Shown: positions 16,332 through 26,163, counted from the stretch's first letter. The stretch: 64,000 bases of DNA from Nitrospirota bacterium (GCA_020846775.1 JADLDG010000006.1:1-64000); one strand, 5' to 3'. Numbers and translations are program-made. Notes: a model not told the origin generated them from the letters alone.

Positions 16332-17102
16332 TTACATGCCTGCTATGTTATAGCCCCCGTCTACATGAATCAGCTCGCCGGTCACTCCACTGCCAAGATC
16401 GCTGCATAGGTACAGGGCTGTCTTGCCGACTTCTTCAGCGGTTATGTTCCTTTTTACAGGGGACTTGGCTGCGACATGTTGAAGCATTTCCCTGAACCCT
16501 CCAATACCTGATGCTGCAAGGGTCTTTATAGGACCAGGGGAAATGGTATTGATCCTGATCCCTTTAGGCCCAAGGTCCATAGCAAGATAACGCACACTCG
16601 CCTCAAGTGCAGCCTTGGCAACACCCATTACATTGTAATTTGGGACTACCTTTTCCGATCCGTAATACGAAAGCGTTATTATACTGCCGGGACGTCCTTC
16701 CATTAGTGGTGCGGCATATCTCACTATAGCAGCGAGAGAGTAGACGCTTACATCCATTGCCAACCTGAAACCCTCCCTGGATGTATTGAGATAGAGTCCC
16801 TTTAACTCATCCTTGTTTGCGAAGGCTATGGCATGAACAACTATATCAATCCCGCCGAAATTTTCCCTGACCTTATTAAAGACATTCTCAATATCACTAT
16901 CACGGGTAACATCACAGGGTTCTATTATCTTAGCGCCCATACCCTCTGCAAGAGGTCTAACACGCTTCTCCAGCACCTCACCGGCATAGGTAAAGGCAAG
17001 CTCAGCCCCTTCCCTGTGGAGCGCCTCTGCAATGCCCCACGCTATGCTGCGCTCATTTGCAACACCAAATATGATACCTTTCTTTCCGGAAAGAAGCCCC
17101 AT
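16332..17102 (-). CDS. fabI: Enoyl-ACP reductase FabI
   Basis: This 256-residue NADH-dependent reductase completes each fatty acid elongation cycle. The glycine-rich [16 protein letters not shown] near the N-terminus binds the cofactor, and Tyr146, Tyr156 and Lys163 match the FabI catalytic residues ([19 protein letters not shown]). The start at 17102 is selected by GGAGG 8-9 bases upstream; a start five codons further out is not needed. It is convergent with the nadA-side small gene, only 6 bases apart. Confidence 0.95.
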   Translation of the reverse strand: MGLLSGKKGIIFGVANERSIAWGIAEALHREGAELAFTYAGEVLEKRVRPLAEGMGAKIIEPCDVTRDSDIENVFNKVRENFGGIDIVVHAIAFANKDELKGLYLNTSREGFRLAMDVSVYSLAAIVRYAAPLMEGRPGSIITLSYYGSEKVVPNYNVMGVAKAALEASVRYLAMDLGPKGIRINTISPGPIKTLAASGIGGFREMLQHVAAKSPVKRNITAEEVGKTALYLCSDLGSGVTGELIHVDGGYNIAGM

Positions 17103-17242
17103 ACTAAAACCCTCCAATGTTCATTCAAAATTTCAGTATTTTACCACAGAGGATTGCGGGATTACAATAATTACGATGCGGAACATCCCGACTGTCATCC
17201 CTTTGGATTCCCCTGCTCATGTCACAGGTCACACAGATAACC

Positions 17243-17986
17243 TTACAACACGTTTACGACCAGCGAAAGCGCCAGGACCCTGTCAGTATACTTCGCCCCG
17301 CCTACAGGTTCATTGTCATACTTTACCTTGTAGCTGGTCTTCAGTGAGAGCATACTGTTAAGCGCTGCTGAGAGGGACGTATCTGAATTTACATTAAAGT
17401 TTTCGCTGTTATCAAAATCATGCAGGTACTCAACGGCCTGTTCAAACTTGTTCGTTGGTGTAATGTTATAGGTATACTTCCCGAAAATTCTGCCTCCCAT
17501 ATAATCGCTGTCCGTATGGTTTGTATATGTATCCATTGTGTAGTTAATACCTGCTTCTGTGTTAAGCATGTGTTTCGGGCCTGCAAGTATTTTGTAGCCA
17601 ATACCTGCGCCGAAATAGTATCTGTGATCAATCTTCGCAAATTCGTCCTGAAGCCAGGATACATCAGCAAATGAGTACATCCTGCTTCTGATCAGGTAAT
17701 CAAGACGGAGCAATGTTGTGTAACGTTCCGCGGTTGACTCGCCTTCAGATGATGCCTTCAGCGCCTCGATGTTCCATGTTGCTATAAGGTAGTCTACAGG
17801 GGTATATTTCAGCGTATTCACAATCAGCAGCGACGACAGCCTTGTATTTCCCTGCGAGTCGACATATGACAGTTGAGCCTCATCTGTAATCCTCTTTGGT
17901 TCCGTAGTCTCCGCAGCTGCAAAGAACGGATACAAGACTGCCAGCATTAAAACGAACGTATGAACAATGATAAATTTTAGTTTCAA
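17243..17986 (-). CDS. DUF481-type outer-membrane barrel protein
   Basis: This 247-residue protein has a signal peptide (hydrophobic residues 6-24, ending AAAE) and a mature region with LSYVDSQGNTRLSSL, YFGAGIGYKIL and repeated amphipathic strands typical of the DUF481/YdiY family of predicted outer-membrane barrels. The strand after GGAKYTDRVLALSLVVNVL ends the protein, as expected for a barrel. Function of the family is unknown (salt-induced in some enterobacteria). mscL lies 20 bases upstream, which may group two envelope genes. Confidence 0.78.
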   Translation of the reverse strand: MKLKFIIVHTFVLMLAVLYPFFAAAETTEPKRITDEAQLSYVDSQGNTRLSSLLIVNTLKYTPVDYLIATWNIEALKASSEGESTAERYTTLLRLDYLIRSRMYSFADVSWLQDEFAKIDHRYYFGAGIGYKILAGPKHMLNTEAGINYTMDTYTNHTDSDYMGGRIFGKYTYNITPTNKFEQAVEYLHDFDNSENFNVNSDTSLSAALNSMLSLKTSYKVKYDNEPVGGAKYTDRVLALSLVVNVL

Positions 17987-18006
17987 GGCAGACCCTCCTT
18001 ACTATT

Positions 18007-18408
18007 TTATTTTGATTTCAAAATGTCCCTGATCTCTGAGAGCAGGACCTCTTCTCTAGTTGGACCTGCCAGAACGGCAGGTGAAGCCTCCTCTTTCCTT
18101 TTGAGGGCGCTCAAAACCTTGACAAGTATAAATATTGAAAATGCAATTATAGTAAAATTAAGCACCGTCTGGACAAACTTGCCGTATTTAAACATCACAG
18201 CAGGAACGCTGCCTGATGCAGCCTGCATCGTAATAGCAAGGTCTGAAAAGTCTACCCCTCCTATAAGCAAACCTACAGGCGGCATTATTATGTCTTCAAC
18301 CAGAGATGACACTATCTTGCCAAATGCAGCGCCGATAATAATACCAACTGCCATGTCGACAACATTCCCTTTTACTGCAAATGATTTAAATTCCTGTATC
18401 AGGCTCAT
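18007..18408 (-). CDS. mscL: Large-conductance mechanosensitive channel MscL
   Basis: This 133-residue protein shows the MscL hallmarks: an N-terminal amphipathic start ([29 protein letters not shown]), TM1 with the glycine-rich gate, a periplasmic loop, TM2 ([16 protein letters not shown]), and a charged C-terminal bundle ending [14 protein letters not shown]. It opens under hypo-osmotic shock to release solutes. It lies between an OmpA-like gene (20 bases upstream) and the DUF481 gene, all on the minus strand. Confidence 0.95.
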   Translation of the reverse strand: MSLIQEFKSFAVKGNVVDMAVGIIIGAAFGKIVSSLVEDIIMPPVGLLIGGVDFSDLAITMQAASGSVPAVMFKYGKFVQTVLNFTIIAFSIFILVKVLSALKRKEEASPAVLAGPTREEVLLSEIRDILKSK

Positions 18409-18428
18409 ATACCCTCCTGCAAATATCG

Positions 18429-19925
18429 TTACTGTCTGTGGACCACTGTATCAATGACTGCCTCAACCCTGCGGTTCTGCTGGCGGCCTGTGGCAGTTGA
18501 ATTATCCGCTACAGGTTTAGAAGAACCGTATCCCTTCGCACTAATCCTTGAAGCGCTAATCCCAAACTCCTCAACAAGGTAATTCTTCACCGCATCCGCC
18601 CTTCTCTGTGACAATTCAATATTCGTCGCTTCTCTTCCAACATTATCAGTATGTCCGCCGATCTCAACAGTTGTAGTCTTATATTTGCTCATAACGTCAG
18701 CAAGATTTTTAATCTCATCGTGGTATTTCGAGTGAATGTCTGCTTTTGCTGTCTCAAACTCGATATTAAGTGTTATTGACACCTTTTCCGGAAGCGCACA
18801 CCCTTTATCATCTACCACGGTGTCAGGCTTTGTGTCAGGACATTTGTCAATATAGTCTGCAACTCCATCACTGTCAGTATCAAGCGGACAACCTCTTGCA
18901 TCAACCTTCGCAACTGGAGGGGTATTCGGACACAAATCCTGAGAGTCTGCAACTCCATCATTATCTGAATCTTCAGAACAGCCATCTGCATCAACTTTTT
19001 CCCCGGCAGGGGTTCCGGGACACTTGTCCATATAATCAGCAACACCATCCTTGTCGCTGTCAATCGGACACCCTTTTGTGTCTACCTTGATACCCACAGG
19101 GGTCTTTGGACATTGATCCATCGAGTCTGCTACACCGTCATTGTCCGAATCTTCAGAACATCCATTCGAATCAACTTTTAAGCCGGCAGGAGTATCGGGA
19201 CACTTGTCCATATAATCAGCAACACCATCCTTATCAGAATCTATCGGGCAGCCTGTGGGGTCAACACCTACGCCAGCTGGAGTACCAGGACAGCGGTCAA
19301 TTTCATTTCTGACACCATCTCCGTCATCGTCCTTAGGGACATGAGCGGCTGTCTTTTGAGGCTTTTCCCGCTCTGCCATCTTCCCAAGTGGTAAAGTCAG
19401 AGTCAAACCTGTAAGCCAGTCATTGAATTGATCCTCAGTAGAAAGGCTGGAACTATCATCATCATAACGGTGGCGTGCCTCAAGCCTCAATGCCCAGCTC
19501 TCTCTTATTGAAAGTCTCAGGCCAATTCCAGGTTCAGCCATTAAATTAGTACTTTTCTCTCCCGAATGGCTGGTGCGGAGCGCACCTATTCCCAGGACAC
19601 CATAAGGAGATATTTGCGATTCCGGAGTCAGGAAATACAGCGCATTAAGACTTAACCCCCTTTGTTCATAATCATCATTAGCGCCTTTACCCGACAGATT
19701 GTCTATCATAATATTAAGCTCAAGGTTCCATGACCTGCTGACTGCCTTACCTATACCTATCCTGAATTCCGGGTCATCATCGGACAGCCGATCACTGTCG
19801 GCAAAGATGTAATTGACTCCGGGTGAAATGTACCATCTCTTGTCAATGGGTTCCTCACCCCTGACAACTGTTGACGCAACAAGTACCGTACATACAACAA
19901 CTATAAGTATCATGTTAATTTTCAT
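18429..19925 (-). CDS. OmpA-family protein with thrombospondin type 3 repeats
   Basis: This 498-residue outer-membrane protein has a signal peptide, an N-terminal eight-strand barrel (about residues 25-185), six calcium-binding TSP3 repeats of 30 residues (DSDxDGVxDxxDxCPxTPxG...VDxxGC, about 200-380), and a C-terminal OmpA peptidoglycan-binding domain ([26 protein letters not shown]). It should tie the outer membrane to peptidoglycan. ATG 19925 follows GGGAGG by 6 bases; a start 7 codons upstream lacks a site. The middle repeats alternate between two types with a 180-base period. Confidence 0.9.
   Translation of the reverse strand: MKINMILIVVVCTVLVASTVVRGEEPIDKRWYISPGVNYIFADSDRLSDDDPEFRIGIGKAVSRSWNLELNIMIDNLSGKGANDDYEQRGLSLNALYFLTPESQISPYGVLGIGALRTSHSGEKSTNLMAEPGIGLRLSIRESWALRLEARHRYDDDSSSLSTEDQFNDWLTGLTLTLPLGKMAEREKPQKTAAHVPKDDDGDGVRNEIDRCPGTPAGVGVDPTGCPIDSDKDGVADYMDKCPDTPAGLKVDSNGCSEDSDNDGVADSMDQCPKTPVGIKVDTKGCPIDSDKDGVADYMDKCPGTPAGEKVDADGCSEDSDNDGVADSQDLCPNTPPVAKVDARGCPLDTDSDGVADYIDKCPDTKPDTVVDDKGCALPEKVSITLNIEFETAKADIHSKYHDEIKNLADVMSKYKTTTVEIGGHTDNVGREATNIELSQRRADAVKNYLVEEFGISASRISAKGYGSSKPVADNSTATGRQQNRRVEAVIDTVVHRQ
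18840..19320. repeat. In-gene tandem repeats encoding TSP3 units (about 90 bp; 180 bp higher order)
   Basis: Six units of about 90 bases encode the TSP3 repeats of the OmpA-like protein. Bases 19021-19050 and 19201-19230 are almost the same, and the ends CPID and CSED alternate, so a two-unit block of 180 bases was probably duplicated. Such repeats can expand or contract by recombination and are prone to assembly collapse. Confidence 0.85.
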
Positions 19926-20168
19926 TACACGCCTCCCTTTGAACATTTGCAGTTATAGGATCTTAATCAAAAATGCTGTAATTTACTGCTTCATATATGA
20001 TTTACAGATGATGTGAGACGATAAATATTTAGCCTGTAAAATTTATATTATCAGGATAAATTGCTGATGTCAATCTGTAAGTAGGCAACTGTCTAACCCA
20101 TTTATATCTATCCGATTATGTCAATATTGTCATAGACAGAAGTCAGAAAGGCATAACAAAAAAAACCT

Positions 20169-20197
20169 TGACATTAACAGGGCGTATCTGTATATTT
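20169..20197 (+). promoter_or_regulatory. Promoter for the cytochrome c gene with long leader
   Basis: TTGACA (20169-20174) and TATATT (20192-20197) are 17 bases apart. A start near 20204 would give a leader of about 184 bases before the ATG at 20388. In the leader I see a weak hairpin with arms GCGCC (20318 region) and GGCGC (20331 region), and a G-rich patch near 20265-20290, but no riboswitch class I recognise. The region 19926-20168 between the divergent genes shows nothing else. Confidence 0.5.
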
Positions 20198-20387
20198 TTT
20201 ATTGTATTTTACAAATATAGCATTCAAGTTAAACATAAAATTATAGTCATCTGCTATTCTTACATGGAGGGGAGGTGGGAAACGGCAGCAGCCACTTAAT
20301 AGCCATCAAAGTAATGCGCCATAAATTAGCGGCGCTGAGTGATTCAGTAGTATAACTTAACCACACTTAATCAGGAGGTTTCAAGAA

Positions 20388-20744
20388 ATGTCAAGATTAG
20401 CCAAAATTGCAGTTGCATCAATCGCTGTTGCAGCATTCGGCCTTACCATGTATACTGCCCAGGGTTTCGCAGCAGATCCGGCAAATGGGAAAAAAGTATT
20501 TACAGCAAACTGTGTAGTATGCCACGGAGATAAGGGTGATGGTATGGGACCGGCAGCAGCTACCATGAATCCAAAGCCAAGGAATTTCACAAGCGCAACA
20601 GAGATGAAGGGTATTGATGATGCAAGACTTCATAAGAGTATTACTGAAGGAAGACCCGGCACCGCAATGGTAGGTTTTGCCAAGACACTGAAGGCAGGCG
20701 ACATTGATGATGTTATCGCATATATAAAAAGCTTGAAGAAATAA
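20388..20744 (+). CDS. Small periplasmic c-type cytochrome
   Basis: This 118-residue protein has a signal peptide (about residues 1-28, ending GFAA) and a single heme-binding CVVCH (Cys42, Cys45, His46). The C-terminal GTAMVGF supplies a likely methionine axial ligand and DIDDVIAYIKSL is the closing helix of class I cytochromes. It should carry electrons in the periplasm. AGGAGG lies 9 bases before the ATG. A hairpin terminator follows, then a gene for a small heme-copper-oxidase-like membrane protein. Confidence 0.92.
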   Translation: MSRLAKIAVASIAVAAFGLTMYTAQGFAADPANGKKVFTANCVVCHGDKGDGMGPAAATMNPKPRNFTSATEMKGIDDARLHKSITEGRPGTAMVGFAKTLKAGDIDDVIAYIKSLKK

Positions 20745-20772
20745 CCAAGTAGTAACATGATTAATCAAATAG

Positions 20773-20807
20773 AGGCCCTGGGCGTTATCTCAGGGCCTTT
20801 ATATTTT
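20773..20807 (+). terminator. Intrinsic terminator after the cytochrome c gene
   Basis: Arms AGGCCCTG (20773-20780) and CAGGGCCT (20791-20798) form a perfect 8-base stem with a 10-base loop, followed by TTATATTTT. This fits a rho-independent terminator. Some read-through must be possible if the next gene, which starts 14 bases later, has no promoter of its own. Confidence 0.8.
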
Positions 20808-20820
20808 AGGAGGTATGCCC

Positions 20821-21225
20821 TTGGGAAAAGCGACACAAATATTTCTTGTAGCCAGTCTTATTTATCTGGTCATTGGAGTCACGATTGGCGTAAGTCTCAC
20901 CATTCACCCGGGTGCCATCGGGGGATTCATGGCTGTGCATGCCCATATTAACCTTTTGGGCTGGCTTTCGATGATGGTATTTGCTGTCGCTTATCACGTA
21001 CTTCCACGCTTCACCGGGAAGGTGCTGTTCAGCGAACGGCTTGCTAATACACACGTTGTACTTGCCAACGCCGGTCTCATCGGCCTCATGATTGCATGGC
21101 CGCTGTCACGTTTCCACCTGACACCTGCTGTACGCACACTTTTTATCGCAGCAGCCTTATGTTATGCGGCAGGGGCTTATTTATTTGTTTATAATATCCT
21201 CAGAACTATCTTTGGGAAAGACTGA
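20821..21225 (+). CDS. Four-helix membrane protein resembling part of heme-copper oxidase subunit I
   Basis: This 134-residue protein has four hydrophobic segments (about 6-28, 44-62, 78-98 and 105-127). HAHINLLGW (His40, His42) followed by YHVLP (His59) resembles the low-spin-heme helix of cbb3/NorB-type subunit I. The helices carrying the CuB and high-spin heme ligands of full oxidases are absent, so it cannot reduce oxygen alone. AGGAGG at 20808-20813 is one base from ATG 20815 but 7 bases from TTG 20821, so TTG is taken as the start. It lies just behind a c-type cytochrome and may be its membrane partner; that is inference. Confidence 0.7.
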   Translation: MGKATQIFLVASLIYLVIGVTIGVSLTIHPGAIGGFMAVHAHINLLGWLSMMVFAVAYHVLPRFTGKVLFSERLANTHVVLANAGLIGLMIAWPLSRFHLTPAVRTLFIAAALCYAAGAYLFVYNILRTIFGKD

Positions 21226-21253
21226 CAGAGGTGGAAATCAGGAGAAGGCGCAT

Positions 21254-23239
21254 TTAAATCCGACCCACTGAGCCAACCCCCTTTAGATTCAGAAGCACAC
21301 TGTATTGCTCTTCATCAGGCCTGTATTTGTATGAAAATGATACTCCCCAGCACTGACCGATATACTTAAGTGTATAATTCGTTTCTCTCATAACATGGTC
21401 GTTATTATCATACCATAGAGCTATTGAATTGCTGATACTGTCCATCACTATGCCGGCCTCTGCCGTTATAAAATCTATTGAATAATCTCTGGAATATCTA
21501 TACCCTGCATTTAAATAACTACTGCCTCCGGTTATTTTCAAGTCTGTGTTAAAAGAGCTGAAATCTCCCTTATCATGGTTATACATAGTATCGGCATCCA
21601 CAGAGACGGATTCATACGGCCTTAAGACAGCCTCAATCCTTGTATCAGAGAACCTCTTTCCCGAATTTTCAGGACCATCCGGGTTAATATAATATAGTTG
21701 AGTCAATCGTAAGTTAAATGGCTCATACTTCCTGACACTGTGTAAGGATACCACCCTGTTAATAATAGTAAATGATACTGCATTTTTTTTACCACTTTCT
21801 TCCACCAGATCAAGCTTCTTACCACCTGCCTCCGGTTTGTCCCCATCTGCATATTCATAAGATAAAACCGGCTCTATAAAGTGCAGCAACTCACCATTAC
21901 CTGTGCTGAATGACCTGAAGAACTTGGTAGAAAGAGATGCGCCAAGTTCATATAGATTTGAATGTACAGGGTCAGTATCACCGTCATAGTAGTAAGACAC
22001 CTGCTCTATCCCTGCCTTGGGTATGAAGACAACTCCTTTGTGGGCAAATCGTGCTGACAAGGCAGGCGCTATAAACAATCTTGTAAGCCCCGTATCTTCT
22101 TCCTCCCACCTCGAGGCAGATGATGTCAGATTATAAAAAACCGGCAGTCCTCCAACCCTCGTATCAATAACATTTACACTGACCTCTGGCAGCCTTTGAT
22201 ATATACCTGTACTATTACCCGCCGGATCAAGATTCTGTGTATACTGTGCCCACAGGTGCGAGGAAAGATGATCCCACCTCCTGCTTACATAAAGGTCTGA
22301 ATCCTGAGTCCTCTGAAGGCGCTCACCAATATCTTCACTTATGTCCTTGTAAAGTGTCTTATCATTGAGGTGATTTACACGTAGCTTTGCAGTAAAATTA
22401 TCAGCAATTACCTGCCGGTGCTGATATTTAATATCCCATCGGTCTCTATTCAACTGGTTATCATTCAGATAATAACCGTTAAACTGGCCGCCTGTATCTT
22501 TACTATAAAGATAACGGTATTCCAGTCCTCCCCCCCAACCTTTCTTACTGTAATAATCTGAGTATATCGTGGCATCCTTACTCTCGGATATGGCCCAGTA
22601 GAATGCATTGTTTAACTTCAGTCCCTCGCCTGTATTATAGCCAATCCTGGGTATTAACAATCCCGTCTGCCTCTCCTGAACAATAGGAAGTACAATATAC
22701 GGGATATACAGGACAGGGAAATTCTTCACAGACATTAAGACATTCCGGGCAGTAAAAAAGTGATTCAAACGTATATTTATATTATTTCCTTCAAACCTCC
22801 AGCAGGGGTTATCACCATCACATGTGGTAAATTTTGCCTTCCTGATCCTGAACCTGTCTTGAGACAACCTTTCTATCTTGTCTCCTTCTATATGGTAATT
22901 GTCCTCTTTAATGAACAGCTTGCCATTTTCAATGCTTGTGTATGATGTTCTCATATTAATGTAAAGATTCTCAGATGATAACCGGTTATCCCCATCCTCA
23001 AGCTCTACATTACCCGATGCACTTAACTCACCACTGTTATTATCCAGAATAACCTTAGAAGATCTGAGAACCCTGTTTGCATAGTGTATAACCACATTAC
23101 CTTCAGCCGTATAAATACCATCGGCATATGTCAGTGTGTCAGCTGTTATCCTTGTTTCCGGAACCTCCGCATGCGAATGTGACACTGCCAGACAAATAAA
23201 ACAAATGAATATGAAAAGGGCGGGAGTCCACTTTTTCAT
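21254..23239 (-). CDS. lptD: LPS-assembly protein LptD
   Basis: This 661-residue outer-membrane protein inserts lipopolysaccharide into the outer leaflet with LptE. After a signal peptide it has an OstA/LptA-type domain (ITADTLTYADGIYTAEGNV... to about residue 120), then a large barrel domain with FPVLYIPYIVLPIVQERQTGLLIPRIGYN. ATG 23239 is chosen because it begins the signal peptide and sits 4 bases after the folC stop; the longer frame only adds 16 residues overlapping folC. Its presence shows a diderm cell with LPS or a related glycolipid. Confidence 0.92.
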   Translation of the reverse strand: MKKWTPALFIFICFICLAVSHSHAEVPETRITADTLTYADGIYTAEGNVVIHYANRVLRSSKVILDNNSGELSASGNVELEDGDNRLSSENLYINMRTSYTSIENGKLFIKEDNYHIEGDKIERLSQDRFRIRKAKFTTCDGDNPCWRFEGNNINIRLNHFFTARNVLMSVKNFPVLYIPYIVLPIVQERQTGLLIPRIGYNTGEGLKLNNAFYWAISESKDATIYSDYYSKKGWGGGLEYRYLYSKDTGGQFNGYYLNDNQLNRDRWDIKYQHRQVIADNFTAKLRVNHLNDKTLYKDISEDIGERLQRTQDSDLYVSRRWDHLSSHLWAQYTQNLDPAGNSTGIYQRLPEVSVNVIDTRVGGLPVFYNLTSSASRWEEEDTGLTRLFIAPALSARFAHKGVVFIPKAGIEQVSYYYDGDTDPVHSNLYELGASLSTKFFRSFSTGNGELLHFIEPVLSYEYADGDKPEAGGKKLDLVEESGKKNAVSFTIINRVVSLHSVRKYEPFNLRLTQLYYINPDGPENSGKRFSDTRIEAVLRPYESVSVDADTMYNHDKGDFSSFNTDLKITGGSSYLNAGYRYSRDYSIDFITAEAGIVMDSISNSIALWYDNNDHVMRETNYTLKYIGQCWGVSFSYKYRPDEEQYSVLLNLKGVGSVGRI

Positions 23240-23243
23240 CTTG

Positions 23244-24539
23244 TCATCTACTAACCAATCTGCCCGAAAGAAGAGTGCGAGCCTCACCTACAAGATATAA
23301 GGATCCTGTAATGAGTACAATATCAGAGTCAGATGTAATGCCCCTGGCAGCAGATATGGCATCAGATAGTGTACTGAAGGCACGGAAGTTCCTTCCTGAC
23401 TCAGCTGCAATCTCCATGAGTTCGTCCACCGGTAGACCCCTGTCTGTATCAGGCATTGTTAATATTATGTCTGTTACACAGGGTATCAACTCCTGCAACA
23501 TAGAACTAACATCCTTATCCCTCAGGGCGCCGAATATCATGACTACCTTGTTTATATGTCTGTCACCCTTTAAGACATCCTCAATAAACGCCCGCAGGAC
23601 AATGGAAGCAGAATGATTGTGGGCGCCATCAAGCAGAAATCCAGGGCGGCCTGCCAATGTCTCAAGCCTTCCGGGCCACACAACATCACGAACACCAGCC
23701 GTTAAATTCTCTACCGTCAAATTAAATCCCATCTCAGATAATAGTTCTGCAGCATACAGGGCTGTCCCCATATTTAACATCTGGTGTCGTCCGAGGAGTG
23801 CCGTTTCAAGAAATAAACGCTTATATTTACGGCCGCTATAGAAGAATTTGCTCTGATTCCGGCCGATTTCAACCGGTTCAGCAACAAAATCCCTGCAATA
23901 TAGATATGCCTGACTTCCTGCTCCCAAAGCAATTTCTTCTATGACAGAAGCAATGCCCGGCCGTCTTTCTGACGAAATCAGTGAAACACCCTGCTTTATT
24001 ATTCCGCATTTCTCTGCAGCGATCTCTTCCAGAGTCTTGCCAAGATATTCAGTATGATCATATTCAATATTCGTGATAACCGATAGCAGCGGGACGATTA
24101 TATTTGTTGCGTCCAGCCTCCCGCCCATACCAACCTCCATTATTGCAATGTCCACACCCTCCTCTGCAAAATACTGAAGTGCCATGGCTGTCGTAAACTC
24201 AAAAAATGTAGGGGCAATTTCCATTTCACTTATACATTCCTTTATATGCCGGATGAGGGCGGATGTCCGTTCCCCTGGTATAGGAACATTATTGATCCTT
24301 ATCCGTTCAGAAAATGCAGTCAAATGAGGTGAGGTGTAAAGACCCGTTTTGTATCCGGCCTTCTGCAGGATAGTTGAAATGATTGCAGCCGTGGATCCTT
24401 TTCCGTTAGTCCCGCCTATATGTATAGTCTTAATTTTATCCTGCGGATTATCCAGGATGTCACATAACGCTTTGATATTTGAGAGGCCTAATTTTATTCC
24501 AAACTGCTGGAGAGAATATAAATAAGATAACTCGTTCAT
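23244..24539 (-). CDS. folC: Folylpolyglutamate synthase / dihydrofolate synthase FolC
   Basis: This 431-residue Mur-ligase-family enzyme adds glutamate to dihydropteroate and folates. The ATP-binding GGTNGKGSTAA lies near residue 42; TSPHLTAFSERIRIN and EVGMGGRLDATN are further family signatures, as is LDGAHNHSAS in the C-terminal domain. It follows accD by 9 bases and precedes lptD by 4. accD-folC adjacency is common in many bacteria. Confidence 0.95.
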   Translation of the reverse strand: MNELSYLYSLQQFGIKLGLSNIKALCDILDNPQDKIKTIHIGGTNGKGSTAAIISTILQKAGYKTGLYTSPHLTAFSERIRINNVPIPGERTSALIRHIKECISEMEIAPTFFEFTTAMALQYFAEEGVDIAIMEVGMGGRLDATNIIVPLLSVITNIEYDHTEYLGKTLEEIAAEKCGIIKQGVSLISSERRPGIASVIEEIALGAGSQAYLYCRDFVAEPVEIGRNQSKFFYSGRKYKRLFLETALLGRHQMLNMGTALYAAELLSEMGFNLTVENLTAGVRDVVWPGRLETLAGRPGFLLDGAHNHSASIVLRAFIEDVLKGDRHINKVVMIFGALRDKDVSSMLQELIPCVTDIILTMPDTDRGLPVDELMEIAAESGRNFRAFSTLSDAISAARGITSDSDIVLITGSLYLVGEARTLLSGRLVSR

Positions 24540-24548
24540 CTCTCACTT

Positions 24549-25373
24549 TTAAGACGGGCTGAAGAAGGTTATAACCTTTGATAAAGTATCTTTAAGTTTT
24601 TTCCTCTCTACTATCATATCTATCATTCCATGCTCAAGCAGGAATTCTGCACGCTGGAAACCATCAGGCAGCTGCTGTTTTATAGTTTGTTCAACAACCC
24701 TGGGTCCGGCAAAGCCGATAAGGGCCTTAGGCTCAGCAATTATTATATCTCCCAGCATGGCAAAGCTTGCGGTAACCCCTCCGAAAGTCGGATCAGTCAA
24801 TATCGAGATATACGGTATCCCCATTTCAGAGAGGCGCGATAAGGCCGCGCTGGTCTTCGCCATCTGCATTAGCGAGAGTATTCCCTCCTGCATCCTCGCC
24901 CCGCCGGAGGCAGAGACTATTATGAGGGGAAACTTTGTATTCATAGAAGTCTCTGCTGCACGCAATATCTTTTCTCCAACAACAGAACCCATGCTCCCGC
25001 CCATAAACTTGAAATTAAATATCCCAACTATTACAGGCAGTTCATTTATCTTACCCTCTCCATAGATAAATGCATCAGCATAACCTGTAGACTTCTGATA
25101 GTTCTTAATCCTGTCTTTATATTTCACTGAATCTTTAAATTCCAATGGGTCCAGGGAGTAGATAGATCCGTCCATCTCTTTGAAGCTGCCATCATCAATT
25201 ATCAGGGCTATACGATCTTCAACTGATATGTAAAAGTGATACTTACACTTGGGACAGACCATGGAGCTTTTTTCTACTTCTTTCCTGTAGATGATCTCCC
25301 GGCAATAGTTACACTTTATCCAGAGCCCTTCCGGTATCTTGATCTTCTTATCTTCTTTCTTAAACCAGGCCAT
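24549..25373 (-). CDS. accD: Acetyl-CoA carboxylase carboxyltransferase subunit beta
   Basis: This 274-residue subunit pairs with AccA to transfer CO2 from biotin to acetyl-CoA. A zinc ribbon occupies residues 23-47 (CNYC then CPKC), followed by the crotonase-fold carboxyltransferase domain with FNFKFMGGSMGSVVGEK, SGGARMQEGILSLMQMAKT and DPTFGGVTASFAMLGD. It overlaps the trpA end by 14 bases. The trpA-accD-folC order recurs in many Gram-negative genomes. Confidence 0.96.
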   Translation of the reverse strand: MAWFKKEDKKIKIPEGLWIKCNYCREIIYRKEVEKSSMVCPKCKYHFYISVEDRIALIIDDGSFKEMDGSIYSLDPLEFKDSVKYKDRIKNYQKSTGYADAFIYGEGKINELPVIVGIFNFKFMGGSMGSVVGEKILRAAETSMNTKFPLIIVSASGGARMQEGILSLMQMAKTSAALSRLSEMGIPYISILTDPTFGGVTASFAMLGDIIIAEPKALIGFAGPRVVEQTIKQQLPDGFQRAEFLLEHGMIDMIVERKKLKDTLSKVITFFSPS

Positions 25374-26163
25374 TTATCCCCTTTTTTAAGGACTTTACGA
25401 AACTACCTGTCCTGGACAATAATTGCTTCTTCCCAATATTTTCCTCAATAAGCCTGACAACAGCACTCCCCACTATTACGCCGTCTGCCCAGCGGGAAAT
25501 CTTCCTCGCCTCCTCAGGACGGGAGATGCCAAAACCTACTGCCACAGGCAGGCCGGTGTGCCTTTGTATCTCTGAAACCTTATCCTTAATCTCGTTAAAA
25601 TTAGCGAGTTTCCCTCCTGTAATACCTGTCATGGACACATAATATACAAAACCGGAAGAGACCGATGTAACCTTCTTTATCCTCTCTTCAGTACTTGTTG
25701 GCGCAAGAAGGAACACAGTGTCAAGACCTGCTTCTCTCGCATACCTGATAAACTCTTCTGCCTCCTCAGGAGGAAGATCCGGTATTATAACTCCATCTAT
25801 GCCGGCAGAGACAGCTTCTGCCGGAAATCTTTCTATCCCGTATTGCAATATGATATTGTAATACGTCATAACAATAATTGGAACAGTAACCTTTTTCCTT
25901 GTCTTTTTGACAAGAGAGATGACCTTTTTAAGCGTAGTCCCGGACTTGAGGGCACGATCAGACGCCCGCTGGATCGTTGGACCGTCTGCAACCGGATCTG
26001 AAAATGGGACTCCAAGCTCCAGTATATCGGCACCTGCCCTCTCAATGGTCTCGATCAGGGCCCCTGTTGTGTCAAGGTCCGGATCACCAGCCATGATATA
26101 GGTAATGAGGGCCTTCTCATTTCCTGATTTCAGTCTTGTAAATGTATCTTCTATTCTGCCCAT
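25360..26163 (-). CDS. trpA: Tryptophan synthase alpha subunit
   Basis: This 267-residue TIM-barrel subunit cleaves indole-3-glycerol phosphate to indole. Catalytic Glu and Asp lie in LELGVPFSDPVADGPTIQ and IPDLPPEE; phosphate-binding VGFGISRPEEA and GVIVGSAVVRLIEE are conserved. It follows trpB by 6 bases and overlaps accD by 14 bases. Confidence 0.96.
   Translation of the reverse strand: MGRIEDTFTRLKSGNEKALITYIMAGDPDLDTTGALIETIERAGADILELGVPFSDPVADGPTIQRASDRALKSGTTLKKVISLVKKTRKKVTVPIIVMTYYNIILQYGIERFPAEAVSAGIDGVIIPDLPPEEAEEFIRYAREAGLDTVFLLAPTSTEERIKKVTSVSSGFVYYVSMTGITGGKLANFNEIKDKVSEIQRHTGLPVAVGFGISRPEEARKISRWADGVIVGSAVVRLIEENIGKKQLLSRTGSFVKSLKKGINGLV

Noticed and set aside
18840-19320. CRISPR array
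   Set aside because: The repeats are in-frame TSP3 coding units of about 90 bases without spacers; no cas gene is present.
20260-20387. Cyclic di-GMP/cAG riboswitch before the cytochrome gene
   Set aside because: The conserved GGCAAACC and GACGCAAAGCC segments of GEMM riboswitches are absent.
21254-23287. Longer lptD start at 23287
   Set aside because: The extension overlaps folC and adds residues before an excellent signal peptide that begins at 23239.
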